Shown here in pieces: positions 15,531 to 23,507 of a stretch of DNA of 64,000 bases; the first letter of the stretch is position 1; every line of letters begins with the position of its first letter. The notes beneath the pieces are model-generated. The model had not been told where the DNA came from and ran no database searches. It saw only the letters and a list, made by a program, of their open reading frames with translations. The stretch is taken from contig CAZEWN010000004.1 of NCBI GenBank assembly GCA_964516135.1, positions 1 to 64,000 of the forward strand, given 5' to 3'. This DNA comes from 34-65-8 sp964516135 (GTDB lineage Bacteria; Pseudomonadota; Alphaproteobacteria; Sphingomonadales; Sphingomonadaceae). The position numbers and the translations under genes were made by a program.

Positions 15531-16401
15531 TCAGCCAGCGATAAGGCGAAAGCTCACTTGATACCGATAAAAATCGATGTTTATGGTGACCGGCAAAGCG
15601 CGCCGCATTCGCAAGTCGTCCTCGATCGCAATAATGGCCCCCCACTGATTGGCCGTTACGCGCCAAGTCGCTCGCTACATAACCCATGTATCACTTAAGT
15701 TCGACGAACAACAGCGTCCGACGGTTCTTGGAAACAGCAAGAATATCGATTGGTCCGGTATCGCTTGGATACTGTTGGCCGATTTGCTCTCCCTGCGCTG
15801 TATATGTCGTAATTCCGGCCCAACTCCGTCTGTGACCAGTTGGCGACCAGAAAATCCTCTAGATGCTTTTCCAGTGCGAAAGTGCTGGCATCTTCGATCA
15901 CTTCACTCGTGGTGATGATAACCGGAGACGGCTCGCCCTCGATCAACTGCTCAATCTGGGCTGCGAAGCCTGAAATTCCGACTACCGTTCCTGGGACCTT
16001 GATCGACCTCCACAAGTCGTCAGGGATTTCCGACCTCGCCACCTTCTTTGGGAACCAGCGAACTTTGCGGCGCTGAGGCAACACATCATATGGCATGGCG
16101 TATTAGTCACTCGTGACCTCGCCAATTTGAAAGTTGCCCTCAGCAGCAGGACTAAGAACAAAGTCACCTATGCTCATGCCGCGTCCAACGGTCCATAACA
16201 TGCCACACGCTAAACCGGCGGCGACGGCCGTGCCGCCCGGATGGCGTTCCAAATAGACCGGACGAACTTAACGTTAAAGTCGCGCCAGTCATCGCCAAAT
16301 TGGCCGCTCAGGTCTTCACTAAAACCCCAATGAACGCCGATGAACCCCTCCCGCAGGCATTGCGCGGCAGGACTTCCATCACCGGCCAAGCGGGCGCGAT
16401 A
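15531..16401 (-). pseudogene. Decayed PD-(D/E)XK endonuclease (NucS/Mrr-like), several frameshifts and a stop
   Basis: Translation in shifting minus-strand frames gives a nearly continuous protein of about 290 codons. Segments in order are: AAQCLREGFIGVHWGFSEDL, FGDDWRDFN; VYLERHPGGTAVAAGLACGM, SIGDFVLSPAAEGNFQIGEV; PYDVLPQRRKVRWFPKKVAR, FALEKHLEDFLVANWSQTEL; QQYPSDTGPIDILAVSKN, LLFVELK; YMGYVASDLARNGQ; and AIIAIEDDLRMRRAL, FYRYQVSFRLIAG then TGA at 15531. GPIDILAV plus VELK is the PD-(D/E)XK core. Lesions: one-base loss near 16260, in-frame TAA at 16103-16105, indel near 15788, deletion of about 14 codons plus stop at 15691-15693, and an indel in a run of six C at about 15640. The start codon is not found. 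This accounts for the stretch without intact genes. Confidence 0.8.
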
Positions 16402-16431
16402 TTAACTTCGGCTCAGCACGTCCTCTATCGC

Positions 16432-17682
16432 TCAGATAATCCCAACCGCCTTCCCAGCGCGTTCGAACATCCCCAGGATCGTCGCGACTTCCTCTTCCGA
16501 GTGTTCGGCGCAGAGGGAGCAGCGCAGCAGGGTCATGTTGGCAGGGGTCGCGGGCGGGCGGGCGAGGTTGACGTAGAGCCCCTCGTGCAGCAGCGCCTGC
16601 CACATCGCCGCGCCTTGCTCGAGGTCAGGCATTATCACCGCGATGATCGCGCTTTGCGGTTCTTCGGTGCCGAGCTTGAAGCCCAGCTTGGTCAAACCCG
16701 CGTGGAGGTTCTTGGAATTCTCCCACAGGTGCGCGCGCTTGTTGCTGCCGTGCATCAGCTTGCGGATGCTGGTCGCGGCGGTCGCGACGACGCTCGGCGG
16801 CAGGCTGGCGGTGAAGACGTATGGGCGGCACACCAGCCGCATGATCTCGAACTTCGGGTGGTTCGACACGCAGAAGCCGCCGACCGTGCCGACGCTCTTC
16901 GAAAACGTCCCGATCACGAAATCGACCTGGTCGAGCACGCCCTGGTCCTCGGCCACGCCGCGGCCGTGCTCGCCGATGAACCCCATCGAGTGCGCCTCGT
17001 CGACCAGCACCATCGCGCCGTGCGATTTGGCGACGCGGACCATTTCGGCCAGCGGGGCAATGTCGCCGAGCATCGAATAGACGCCCTCCAGCACCACCAG
17101 CTTGCCCGCGCCCTCAGGAATGCGGCGGAGGCGCTTTTCCATCGCCTCGATATCGTTGTGCTTGAATGGCACGACCTCGGCATCGCCCATCTTGCACCCG
17201 TCCCAGATGCTCGCATGGCTGTCGATGTCGAGGACGATGTAATCGCCCTTGCCCGCGATCGTGGAGATGATGCCGAGGTTGGCCTGGTAGCCGGTGGAAA
17301 AGACCATCGCGTGGTCCATCCCGTAGAACTCGCGCAAGGCATCCTCGCATTCGCGGTGGCCCTGGTAGGTTCCGTTGAGAACGCGGCTGCCGGTCGTGCC
17401 CGAACCGTAGTCCTCCAGCGCCTGCTTGCCCGCCTCGATCACGTCGGGATCGAAGGTCATGCCCATGTAGTTGTAAGTGCCCAGCAAAATGGTGTCGCGG
17501 CCGTTGCAGATCGCCCGCGTGGGGCTGAGCACGCGTTCCATCACCAGGCTGAAGGGATCCTCCTGCCCGGTGGCGAGCAGCCCTTCGCGCATCTGGATCA
17601 GGGGATCGAACTTGCTGAACAGGTCGGGCGCGTCACCGGTCAGCGCCTCCGGCCGATCGGGCTGCGAGATTCCTTCGCTCAT
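16432..17682 (-). CDS. spt: Serine palmitoyltransferase (PLP-dependent, sphingolipid synthesis)
   Basis: 416 residues, close to the 420 of the soluble Sphingomonas enzyme. It condenses L-serine with palmitoyl-CoA (or acyl-ACP) to 3-ketodihydrosphingosine, the first step of sphingolipid synthesis. PLP-binding Lys262 lies in GTFSKSVGTVGGF, the stacking His156 in DIDSHASIWDG, and Asp228 and His231 in VLVDEAHSMGFIG. GSGTTGSRVLNGTYQGH is the alpha-oxoamine synthase N-terminal motif. Its start overlaps the acyl carrier protein stop as ATGA, so both are made together. The alternatives within the family (KBL, AONS) are less likely given the ACP partner and sequence. Confidence 0.93.
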   Translation of the reverse strand: MSEGISQPDRPEALTGDAPDLFSKFDPLIQMREGLLATGQEDPFSLVMERVLSPTRAICNGRDTILLGTYNYMGMTFDPDVIEAGKQALEDYGSGTTGSRVLNGTYQGHRECEDALREFYGMDHAMVFSTGYQANLGIISTIAGKGDYIVLDIDSHASIWDGCKMGDAEVVPFKHNDIEAMEKRLRRIPEGAGKLVVLEGVYSMLGDIAPLAEMVRVAKSHGAMVLVDEAHSMGFIGEHGRGVAEDQGVLDQVDFVIGTFSKSVGTVGGFCVSNHPKFEIMRLVCRPYVFTASLPPSVVATAATSIRKLMHGSNKRAHLWENSKNLHAGLTKLGFKLGTEEPQSAIIAVIMPDLEQGAAMWQALLHEGLYVNLARPPATPANMTLLRCSLCAEHSEEEVATILGMFERAGKAVGII

Positions 17683-17924
17683 CGGTGCGGCGCCATCTTG
17701 GTGACCGAGTCGATCAACTGGCCCCAGGTTTCGATCTCGGCCTGCTGGTTCATGCTGATGATGATGTCGAATTCATCCTCGATCGCGGCGACGAAATCCA
17801 TCACTGTCAGGCTGTCGAATTCGAGGTCGCCGGCAAAGGTGGTGCCGTCCTCGATCGCCACGCCCTTCTGGTTGAAGGGTTCGGCGAGGCGGCGGATGCG
17901 AGTGTCGACTTCGGCGCGGTCCAT
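17679..17924 (-). CDS. Acyl carrier protein linked to serine palmitoyltransferase
   Basis: 81 residues, starting at ATG 17924. The phosphopantetheine attachment Ser is in LEFDSLTVMDFVAAIEDEF (DSL motif). Acidic helices surround it as in other ACPs. Placement directly before spt with a 4-bp overlap matches the SPT-associated ACP described in Sphingomonas. It probably delivers the acyl chain to SPT. A longer in-frame extension upstream to 18701 is a shadow of the plus-strand gene. Confidence 0.92.
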   Translation of the reverse strand: MDRAEVDTRIRRLAEPFNQKGVAIEDGTTFAGDLEFDSLTVMDFVAAIEDEFDIIISMNQQAEIETWGQLIDSVTKMAPHR

Positions 17925-18065
17925 CAGGGTTCCTGTCAATCTGTCGGTACGGCACGGGGCGCCGTTGCAATGGCCATGGGCAAAGCGGCTCGTACCCCTG
18001 CTTGTCAAGCATTGCCGCTGATGGCACTCCATCGCAATCGGGTCACCCTGGCGGGGGAGCGTGCG

Positions 18066-18608
18066 ATGGAGCCGGGCGAAATCAAGCCGCGAGCGGGCGG
18101 TACCCAGTATTCGCCACACGCGATCCACCTGATGCGGACCGCGCAACTGAACACGCTGCAACTGTCGCAGATGGCGGACCAGAAGGCATCGATCCTGATG
18201 GGCGCGACGTTTCTCGTCTTCTCGATTTCGGTCAGCCGCGCGCTGACCGGCGAAATGCCGGTTTCGCTGGCCGTGCTGGCGGTGTTCTCCTTCCTCAGCT
18301 CGCTCTGCGCGGTGGCGGCGGTGCTGCCTTCGGTCGGTGGCAAGCGCCACTTGCCCGCGCGGCCAAACACGCTGTTCTTCGGCCACTTCGCCCACCTCGA
18401 CGAAGATGAATGGGCGGCAGGCCTGCTCGCCGAGCTGGAAGACGACGAGACTGTTTTCCGCACCATGATGCACGATGTTTATCAAAACGGCCAAGTGCTC
18501 TACCGCCGCAAGTACCGCTTCCTTGCCTACGCTTACCGCCTGTTCATCGCGGGCCTGTGCGTCACGCTGGCCGTGTTTGCGCTCGAATGGATCAGAGGAG
18601 CGCTTTGA
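18066..18608 (+). CDS. Pycsar-effector-like membrane protein (PycTM / DUF5706 type), orphan
   Basis: 180 residues from ATG 18066 with a GGGGGAG ribosome-binding site. An N-terminal helix TAQLNTLQLSQMADQKASIL leads into two membrane helices (GATFLVFSISVSRAL; VSLAVLAVFSFLSSLCAVAAVLP). A cytoplasmic segment with FFGHFAHLDEDEW follows, then a third membrane helix near the end (YRLFIAGLCVTLAVFAL). This layout (NxxLxxxADxKAS helix then TM pair) matches the DUF5706 family, members of which are effectors of Pycsar phage defence and respond to cyclic pyrimidines. No nucleotide cyclase gene is adjacent, so a defence role is not shown. Its 3' end overlaps divK tail-to-tail by 17 bases. Confidence 0.7.
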   Translation: MEPGEIKPRAGGTQYSPHAIHLMRTAQLNTLQLSQMADQKASILMGATFLVFSISVSRALTGEMPVSLAVLAVFSFLSSLCAVAAVLPSVGGKRHLPARPNTLFFGHFAHLDEDEWAAGLLAELEDDETVFRTMMHDVYQNGQVLYRRKYRFLAYAYRLFIAGLCVTLAVFALEWIRGAL

Positions 18609-18954
18609 CAGCCGCCATGAACGGACCGATCGAAACCGGTTTTGACAGGTAGTCCGAGGCGCCTGCGTCGCGGATGCGTTCCTCGTCGCCCTTGCCGGCA
18701 TAGGCGGTCACGGCGAGGACCGGGGTCGTTGCCAGCGCGGTGTCGCGTTTCAACGCCGCGATCAGGTCAAGGCCCGAGATATGCGGCAGCTGGATGTCCA
18801 TGATCACCAGGTCTGGTGCGAAAGCGCGGGCGGCGTTCAGCACCAGCTCGCCATCGGCGACCGGCTCGACCTCGAAACCGCTCGCGCGCAACACGTCGCA
18901 GAACAGTTTCCGGTTGAGGTCGTTGTCCTCGACAACCAGGATTCTCTTTGCCAC
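18592..18954 (-). CDS. divK: Single-domain response regulator DivK
   Basis: 120 residues, receiver domain only. Phosphoacceptor Asp53 is in DLVIMDIQLPHISG, the acidic pocket in VVEDNDLN, the conserved Thr/Ala in VLAVTAYAG and Lys in DYLSKPVS. Length and Asp53 match Caulobacter DivK, which regulates DivJ, PleC and the CtrA pathway controlling division and polarity. Start chosen at GTG 18954 with AGGAAGG upstream; an ATG-less extension to 19026 overlaps the divergent DUF3572 gene leader. In other alphaproteobacteria pleD often follows, but not here. Confidence 0.88.
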   Translation of the reverse strand: MAKRILVVEDNDLNRKLFCDVLRASGFEVEPVADGELVLNAARAFAPDLVIMDIQLPHISGLDLIAALKRDTALATTPVLAVTAYAGKGDEERIRDAGASDYLSKPVSIGPFMAAVKALL

Positions 18955-19016
18955 AGGCCCTTCCTGATGGCGCAGCAATGGAAACGCGCCGCTGCCCGCC
19001 TTATGTTCCCAGCAGG

Positions 19017-19310
19017 ATGCTGACAATTCACGCCGACGACCAATCCCCCGCCCACCTGCCTGACGATCCCGAGACGATCGCCCTGAGCGCGCTCGGCTGG
19101 GTGCTTTCGGACGACGACCGCGCCGAACGACTCATGTCGTTGACCGGGCTGGATGCCGATACCCTGCGCGATGGCCTGACCGAACCGGCGGTGCTGGGCG
19201 CGGTGCTCGAATTCCTCGTCAATCACGAACCCGACCTGGTCCTTGCTGCCGATGCGCTGGGGCGCCGGCCGGAAGAACTGGTCGCAGCGCATGGAAAGCT
19301 GACCGCGTGA
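19017..19310 (+). CDS. DUF3572 family protein
   Basis: 97 residues, beginning MLTIHADDQSPA. The body (ETIALSALGWVLSDDDRAERLMSLTGLDADTLRDGL ... VLGAVLEFLVNHEPDLV) is the conserved all-helical DUF3572 domain of alphaproteobacteria. No catalytic motif is evident. First gene of a five-gene coupled operon; its stop overlaps the GTG start of the HAD gene. Function unknown. Confidence 0.8.
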   Translation: MLTIHADDQSPAHLPDDPETIALSALGWVLSDDDRAERLMSLTGLDADTLRDGLTEPAVLGAVLEFLVNHEPDLVLAADALGRRPEELVAAHGKLTA

Positions 19311-19942
19311 GCCGCCCGCTGGTGATCTCCGACTGCGACGAAGTGCTGCTGCACATGGTCGCTCCGTTCCGCGACTGGCTTGACGAAACCCAGGGCGTTA
19401 CATTCAGCATGGCGGGCAATAATTTCGCCACAGCGATGCGCTGGACCGAAAGCGGCCTGGCGGTCGAACAGCCCGATATCTGGCGCCTGCTTGGCGGATT
19501 CTTCGATACCGAGATGCACCGCCAGATGCCGATCGCCGGCGCGGTCGATGGAATCAACGCGCTGGCGGAGCACGCCGATGTGGTCATCCTCACCAATTTG
19601 AACGACGAGCGGCAAGTGCATCGCGTCCGCCAACTCGCCGACCACGGCATTCACGCACGGGTGTTCACCAATCAGGGGCCGAAAGGCCCGGCTTTGAAAG
19701 CGATCGTCGAAGAATATGCACCATCGCGGGCGCTGTTCATCGACGACCTGCCGCAGCATCACCATTCGGTGTCGCAGGACGTGCCCCATGTGCGCCGCCT
19801 GCACCTGTGCGGCGAGCCGATGCTCGCCCCGCATATCGACTGCGCGCACAAGGCCGGCCACGCGCACGCCCGGATCGATACTTGGGAGCACGCGCTTCCC
19901 TGGCTGATGGAACAGATTACCAAGCAGGAGGAGCAGGCATGA
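19307..19942 (+). CDS. HAD superfamily hydrolase
   Basis: 211 residues, GTG start in a GTGA overlap. HAD motif I is ISDCDEVLLHM (Asp-x-Asp), motif II lies in VVILTNLNDE (Thr/Asn), and motif III/IV is ALFIDDLPQHHHSV (Asp pair). It is a phosphatase-like enzyme of unknown substrate. Coupled at both ends to DUF3572 and RidA genes, so it probably acts in the same process, perhaps metabolite repair, but nothing in the sequence fixes the substrate. Confidence 0.82.
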   Translation: MSRPLVISDCDEVLLHMVAPFRDWLDETQGVTFSMAGNNFATAMRWTESGLAVEQPDIWRLLGGFFDTEMHRQMPIAGAVDGINALAEHADVVILTNLNDERQVHRVRQLADHGIHARVFTNQGPKGPALKAIVEEYAPSRALFIDDLPQHHHSVSQDVPHVRRLHLCGEPMLAPHIDCAHKAGHAHARIDTWEHALPWLMEQITKQEEQA

Positions 19943-20397
19943 CGATCGCGGCGAAACTGGCGGAACTGGGCATCGAATTGCCGCAGGCGGCGGCGCCGGT
20001 CGCGGCCTATGTGCCGGTGGTGGTGCATGGCGGCGTGGCGCATCTTTCCGGCCAGCTGCCGTTCGTTGATGGCAAGCTGGTGACCGGGCGGCTGGGCGAG
20101 GACGTCTCGCTGGAGGATGGCGTCGCCGCCGCGCGTGCCTGCGGGCTGATGATCCTGGCGCAGCTTCAGGCCGCCGGGCTGCTCGAGCGGGTGGAGCGGA
20201 TTGTGAAGCTGGGCGCGTTCGTGAACTCTGCCGCAACCTTTACCGATCAGCCAAAGGTCGCCAACGGCGCGTCGGAACTGATGGCCGAAGTTTTCGGCGA
20301 TGCCGGACGCCATGCCCGCAGCGCGGTCGGGGTGCCGGTCCTGCCGTTGGGGGCCGCGGTCGAGGTCGACGCGATTGTCGCCATTCGCGCCGATTGA
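19939..20397 (+). CDS. RidA family protein (reactive imine/enamine deaminase)
   Basis: 152 residues; ATGA overlap with the HAD gene. HLSGQLPFVDGKLVTGRLG, AARACGLMILAQLQAAG and VKLGAFVNSA are the YjgF/RidA core. It ends with the conserved ARSAVGVPVLPLGAAVEVDAIVA, whose Arg (in HARSAVG) binds the substrate carboxylate. This is the longer subgroup of about 150 residues (YoaB/COG0251 subgroup typical of alphaproteobacteria). Predicted cytosolic trimer that hydrolyses enamine/imine intermediates. Confidence 0.88.
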   Translation: MTIAAKLAELGIELPQAAAPVAAYVPVVVHGGVAHLSGQLPFVDGKLVTGRLGEDVSLEDGVAAARACGLMILAQLQAAGLLERVERIVKLGAFVNSAATFTDQPKVANGASELMAEVFGDAGRHARSAVGVPVLPLGAAVEVDAIVAIRAD

Positions 20398-21142
20398 CGG
20401 CTGGCTGGCACCGGCGCCCCCGCCCGGCCGGGTCGGGTGGCTGCGCGAATGGCGCTATGCCCATCGCGGCCTGCACGGCCCCGGCGCGGTCGAGAATTCG
20501 CCCACGGCTTTCGACCTGGCGATGCGCGCGGGGCTGGGGATCGAATGCGACATCCAGCGCAGCCAGGATGGCCGGGCGATGGTGTTCCACGATTGGCAAC
20601 TCGACCGCCTGACGGGTGAGAGCGGCCCCGTGGCTGGCCGCACGGCGGCGAAGCTGGCCATGATCAAACTGAACGGCGGCAAGGATGCCATTCCCACGCT
20701 CGACGCCTTGCTCGACCAGGTGGCGGGCAGGGTGCCGTTGCTTATCGAGATCAAGTCCAGGCGCGACCAACGGATCGGTCCGGTGTGCCTGGCGGTGCGC
20801 CGTGCGCTCGAAGGCTATCAGGGCAACCACGCGGTGATGAGTTTCGATCCGCGTGTACCGCGATGGTTCGCATCGCAGTCTCCGCGAACCATTCGCGGAC
20901 TCGTGGTGACGGAGGAAGGCAAGCGCGGGCTCGGTGGAACGTGGGGGCGCCACGCGGCGCTGTGGCACGCACGACCTGATTTTCTCGCTTACGACGTGCG
21001 CGACTTGCCCAGCACCTTTGCCGCCGCCCAGCGTGCGCGGGCACTGCCTGTGCTCGCCTGGACCGTGCGCAGCGCTGAACTGGCCGCCGTGGCCGCCGCC
21101 CATGCGGACGCCCCGATCGCGGAAGGGGAAGGGCTACCGTGA
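20375..21142 (+). CDS. Glycerophosphodiester phosphodiesterase (GDPD)
   Basis: 255 residues using TTG 20375, the only start that gives a normal N-terminus; GAGG lies about nine bases upstream and the gene overlaps ridA by 23 bases. GDPD motifs: YAHRGLHGPGAVENSPTAF (His and Asn-Ser), GIECDIQRSQDGRAMVFHD (Glu-x-Asp and His), and PLLIEIKS (Glu-Lys). It hydrolyses glycerophosphodiesters to glycerol-3-phosphate and an alcohol. No signal peptide, so it is cytosolic. The stop overlaps the next gene's GTG. Confidence 0.9.
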   Translation: MSPFAPIDGWLAPAPPPGRVGWLREWRYAHRGLHGPGAVENSPTAFDLAMRAGLGIECDIQRSQDGRAMVFHDWQLDRLTGESGPVAGRTAAKLAMIKLNGGKDAIPTLDALLDQVAGRVPLLIEIKSRRDQRIGPVCLAVRRALEGYQGNHAVMSFDPRVPRWFASQSPRTIRGLVVTEEGKRGLGGTWGRHAALWHARPDFLAYDVRDLPSTFAAAQRARALPVLAWTVRSAELAAVAAAHADAPIAEGEGLP

Positions 21143-22275
21143 GCGATGGTGGACTCGTCGCGCGGGTGCTCGGCGCGGTCGGCGATGTCCCGGCGCAGGC
21201 GTGGGACGCGCTGGCGGGCGAGGGCAATCCTTTTGTCAGCCACGCCTTCCTGACCGCGCTGGAGGATTCGGGCAGCGTGGGGCCGGGTTCCGGCTGGCAA
21301 CCCGCGCCGATCGTGATCGAGGACGGCGCGGGCCACCTGCTCGGCGTGCTGCCCAGCTACGTCAAGGGGCACAGCCAGGGCGAATACGTGTTCGACCACG
21401 CCTGGGCCGACGCCTGGCAACGCGCGGGCGGGCGCTATTATCCCAAGTTTCAGATCGCCGCGCCGTTCACGCCGGCCACCGGGCCGCGCCTGCTGCTGGC
21501 GGACGATGCGTTCGCGCCGCCGCTGCTGTCGGCGGCGGAGCAGGTCTGTACGGGCAATGGTTTTTCCTCGGCGCACGCGACATTTGTTGATCCGGCGCAA
21601 TTGCCGCTGTTCGAGGCAGCCGGATGGTTGCCGCGCAGCGACATCCAGTTCCACTGGTTCAACCGCGATTACCGCACCTTCGACGATTTCCTCGCCCAGC
21701 TTTCAGCGCGCAAGCGCAAGACGATTCGCAAGGAACGCGAAGGCGCGCGGGCCGGGCTGGACTTCGTCCATCTGCCCGGGAACGAGATCCGGCCCCAGCA
21801 CTGGGACGCCTTCTGGGAGTTCTATCAGGACACCGGCAGCCGCAAGTGGGGCCAGCCCTACCTGACCCGTACCGCGTTCGACCTGATCGGCGAGCGGCTG
21901 GGTGACAAGGTGCTGCTGATGCTGGCGCTGGAAGAGGGCGTGCCCATCGCGGGCGCATTGAATTTCGTCGGTGCCGACACGCTCTACGGCCGCTACTGGG
22001 GCTGCACGCGCGAGGTGCGCTTCCTCCACTTCGAGTTGTGCTATTATCAGGCGATCGAGGCGGCCATCGAGCGCGGGCTGGCCAGGGTGGAGGCGGGCGC
22101 GCAAGGCCCGCACAAACTGGCGCGTGGCTACCAGCCGGTCGAAACCTGGTCCGCGCACTGGATCGCCGATCCGGGTTTCCGCGATGCGGTGGCCGATTTC
22201 CTTCAGCGCGAGCGCGCCGGGATTGCGGTCGATCGCGAATGGCTTGCTGGCCGGACCCCGTTCAAGCGGGGTTAG
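21139..22275 (+). CDS. FemAB-like / GNAT acyltransferase (PF04339 type)
   Basis: 378 residues. Conserved segments GNPFVSHAFLTALEDSGSVGPGSGW at the start (core NPFVSHAFL), YPKFQIAAPFTPATGPRLL, LSARKRKTIRKERE, FWEFYQDTGSRKWGQPYLTR, and GRYWGCTREVRFLHFELCYYQAIEAAI define the 'peptidogalycan biosynthesis-like' family with two GNAT-like lobes. The family resembles FemAB peptidyltransferases, but the substrate is unknown. Last gene of the DUF3572-HAD-RidA-GDPD operon. Confidence 0.85.
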   Translation: MSDGGLVARVLGAVGDVPAQAWDALAGEGNPFVSHAFLTALEDSGSVGPGSGWQPAPIVIEDGAGHLLGVLPSYVKGHSQGEYVFDHAWADAWQRAGGRYYPKFQIAAPFTPATGPRLLLADDAFAPPLLSAAEQVCTGNGFSSAHATFVDPAQLPLFEAAGWLPRSDIQFHWFNRDYRTFDDFLAQLSARKRKTIRKEREGARAGLDFVHLPGNEIRPQHWDAFWEFYQDTGSRKWGQPYLTRTAFDLIGERLGDKVLLMLALEEGVPIAGALNFVGADTLYGRYWGCTREVRFLHFELCYYQAIEAAIERGLARVEAGAQGPHKLARGYQPVETWSAHWIADPGFRDAVADFLQRERAGIAVDREWLAGRTPFKRG

Positions 22276-22316
22276 CGGTTTGCGCTTCGCTGTTGGGGCG
22301 AAGCCGGACCAGCCAT

Positions 22317-22649
22317 TTACGCCACCTTGCGCTCGCCCTGGCCGAGCCATTCGCGCGCGCGGCGCTGGGCTTCGGCAATTTCGCGCGCGGTCATCTCATC
22401 GGACACGTCGGCGCGGCACCACGATGCTTCCTCGTGACCCTTCAGCGCGGCGAGGTTGAACCATTTGTGCGCCTCGATCAGGTCGCACGGCGCGCCGTGG
22501 CTGCCGGTCGAATAAGCCACGCCCAGGTCGTAGAGCGCGGTGATGTCCCCCTGCGCCGCAGCCGCGAGGCAGCTTGCCACCAGCAGGTCGGTGATCGCGT
22601 TCGCCTCGGCCGGATAGGCCAGTCCGCCTTGTATCGGAGTGAGCTCCAT
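22317..22649 (-). CDS. Sel1-repeat-like small protein
   Basis: 110 residues. GDITALYDLGVAYSTGSHGAPCDLIEAHKWFNLAALKGHEEA is one clear Sel1/TPR-like repeat pair (ALYDLGVAY...AHKWFNLAA). Start chosen at 22649 with GGGGGA eight bases upstream; an ATG 15 bases earlier lacks a ribosome-binding site. Sel1 proteins usually mediate protein-protein contacts. Convergent with the FemAB-like gene. The 284-base gap on its far side (22650-22933) shows no gene; it probably holds the divergent promoters of this gene and dksA. Confidence 0.78.
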   Translation of the reverse strand: MELTPIQGGLAYPAEANAITDLLVASCLAAAAQGDITALYDLGVAYSTGSHGAPCDLIEAHKWFNLAALKGHEEASWCRADVSDEMTAREIAEAQRRAREWLGQGERKVA

Positions 22650-22933
22650 TGCTTGGTCCCCCATGTTCGGGCGGTCCCCAGTCCGCCGTCAGGCTCCGTT
22701 GTTCGCCCGCACATGGTCAACAAATCGTTAACGCCGTGCCGGAAAAATTAACCTCATCTTGTTCTGGCTTGCTTAATGGTCGCGGCCCTAGGCGCCTTTC
22801 CCGATTGCGCCTTGTGCGTATCCGGGGCGGCGATTATAGGCGCGCGCATCGGGTCGCCACGTGGCCACCGGTATTGACCGGGGCAGCGGGACGAGGCGAC
22901 CGGGTGCACGGAACTGCGTTTGAGAGGACGACC

Positions 22934-23389
22934 ATGGCGACCGCTGCCAGTGATGCCGAAATCCTTGAGAAAGCTCGTCAATCGTTCGGGCCGGATTATA
23001 TTCCGCGCGATGATGAACCGTATATGGGCGACAAGCAGCTTGATTATTTCCGCATGCTGTTGCTCGAATGGAAGAAATCCATTCACACTGCTGCCGGGGC
23101 TACGTTGCAATCGCTGCAGGACGGCCCGATCCGCGAGCCCGATCTCAACGACCGCGCCTCAAGCGAAACCGACTGGGGGATCGAACTCAGGACCCGGGAT
23201 CGCCAGCGCAAGCTGATCGCGAAGATCGATTCCGCGCTGCGCCGCATCGACATGGGCGAATATGGATTTTGCGAGGTCACCGGCGATCCGATCGGACTGA
23301 AGCGGTTGATCGCCCGTCCGGTCGCGACCATGACGGTCGAGGCGCAGGAAGCACACGAGCGGCGCGAAAAGGTGTCGCGCGATGACTGA
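22934..23389 (+). CDS. dksA: RNA polymerase-binding transcription factor DksA
   Basis: 151 residues. The coiled coil spans residues about 35-105 with the tip near DLNDRASSETDWGIELRTRDR (acidic tip residues). YMGDKQLDYFR is the N-terminal DksA signature. The C-terminal finger reads YGFCEVTGDPIGLKRLIARP, keeping one Cys of the usual four, as in many alphaproteobacteria. It binds the secondary channel of RNA polymerase and, with ppGpp, adjusts rRNA and amino acid operon transcription. The start ATG 22934 follows GAGAGGA. Confidence 0.92.
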   Translation: MATAASDAEILEKARQSFGPDYIPRDDEPYMGDKQLDYFRMLLLEWKKSIHTAAGATLQSLQDGPIREPDLNDRASSETDWGIELRTRDRQRKLIAKIDSALRRIDMGEYGFCEVTGDPIGLKRLIARPVATMTVEAQEAHERREKVSRDD

Positions 23390-23462
23390 ACGAACATCCC
23401 TTCCCGCTCATTAAGCTTTCCTTAGGCGGTGCCCCGATAGACCGCGCGTGAATGGGGCGCCC

Positions 23463-23483
23463 TGCCCGGTGTCCGACCGGGCA
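23463..23483 (+). promoter_or_regulatory. Hairpin in the leader of the PilZ gene
   Basis: Perfect 8-bp stem TGCCCGGT / ACCGGGCA with a 5-base loop, ending 24 bases before the preferred PilZ start and just before its AAGGAG. No T-run follows. It could be a weak attenuator, an mRNA stability element or simply chance in high-GC DNA. Confidence 0.3.
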
Positions 23484-23507
23484 AGTGAAGGAGCAACGGA
23501 CACGGGT

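Noticed and set aside
16300..18021. 573-codon plus-strand open frame
   Set aside because: Antisense to the SPT and ACP genes, which have full catalytic motifs; the frame is a high-GC shadow.
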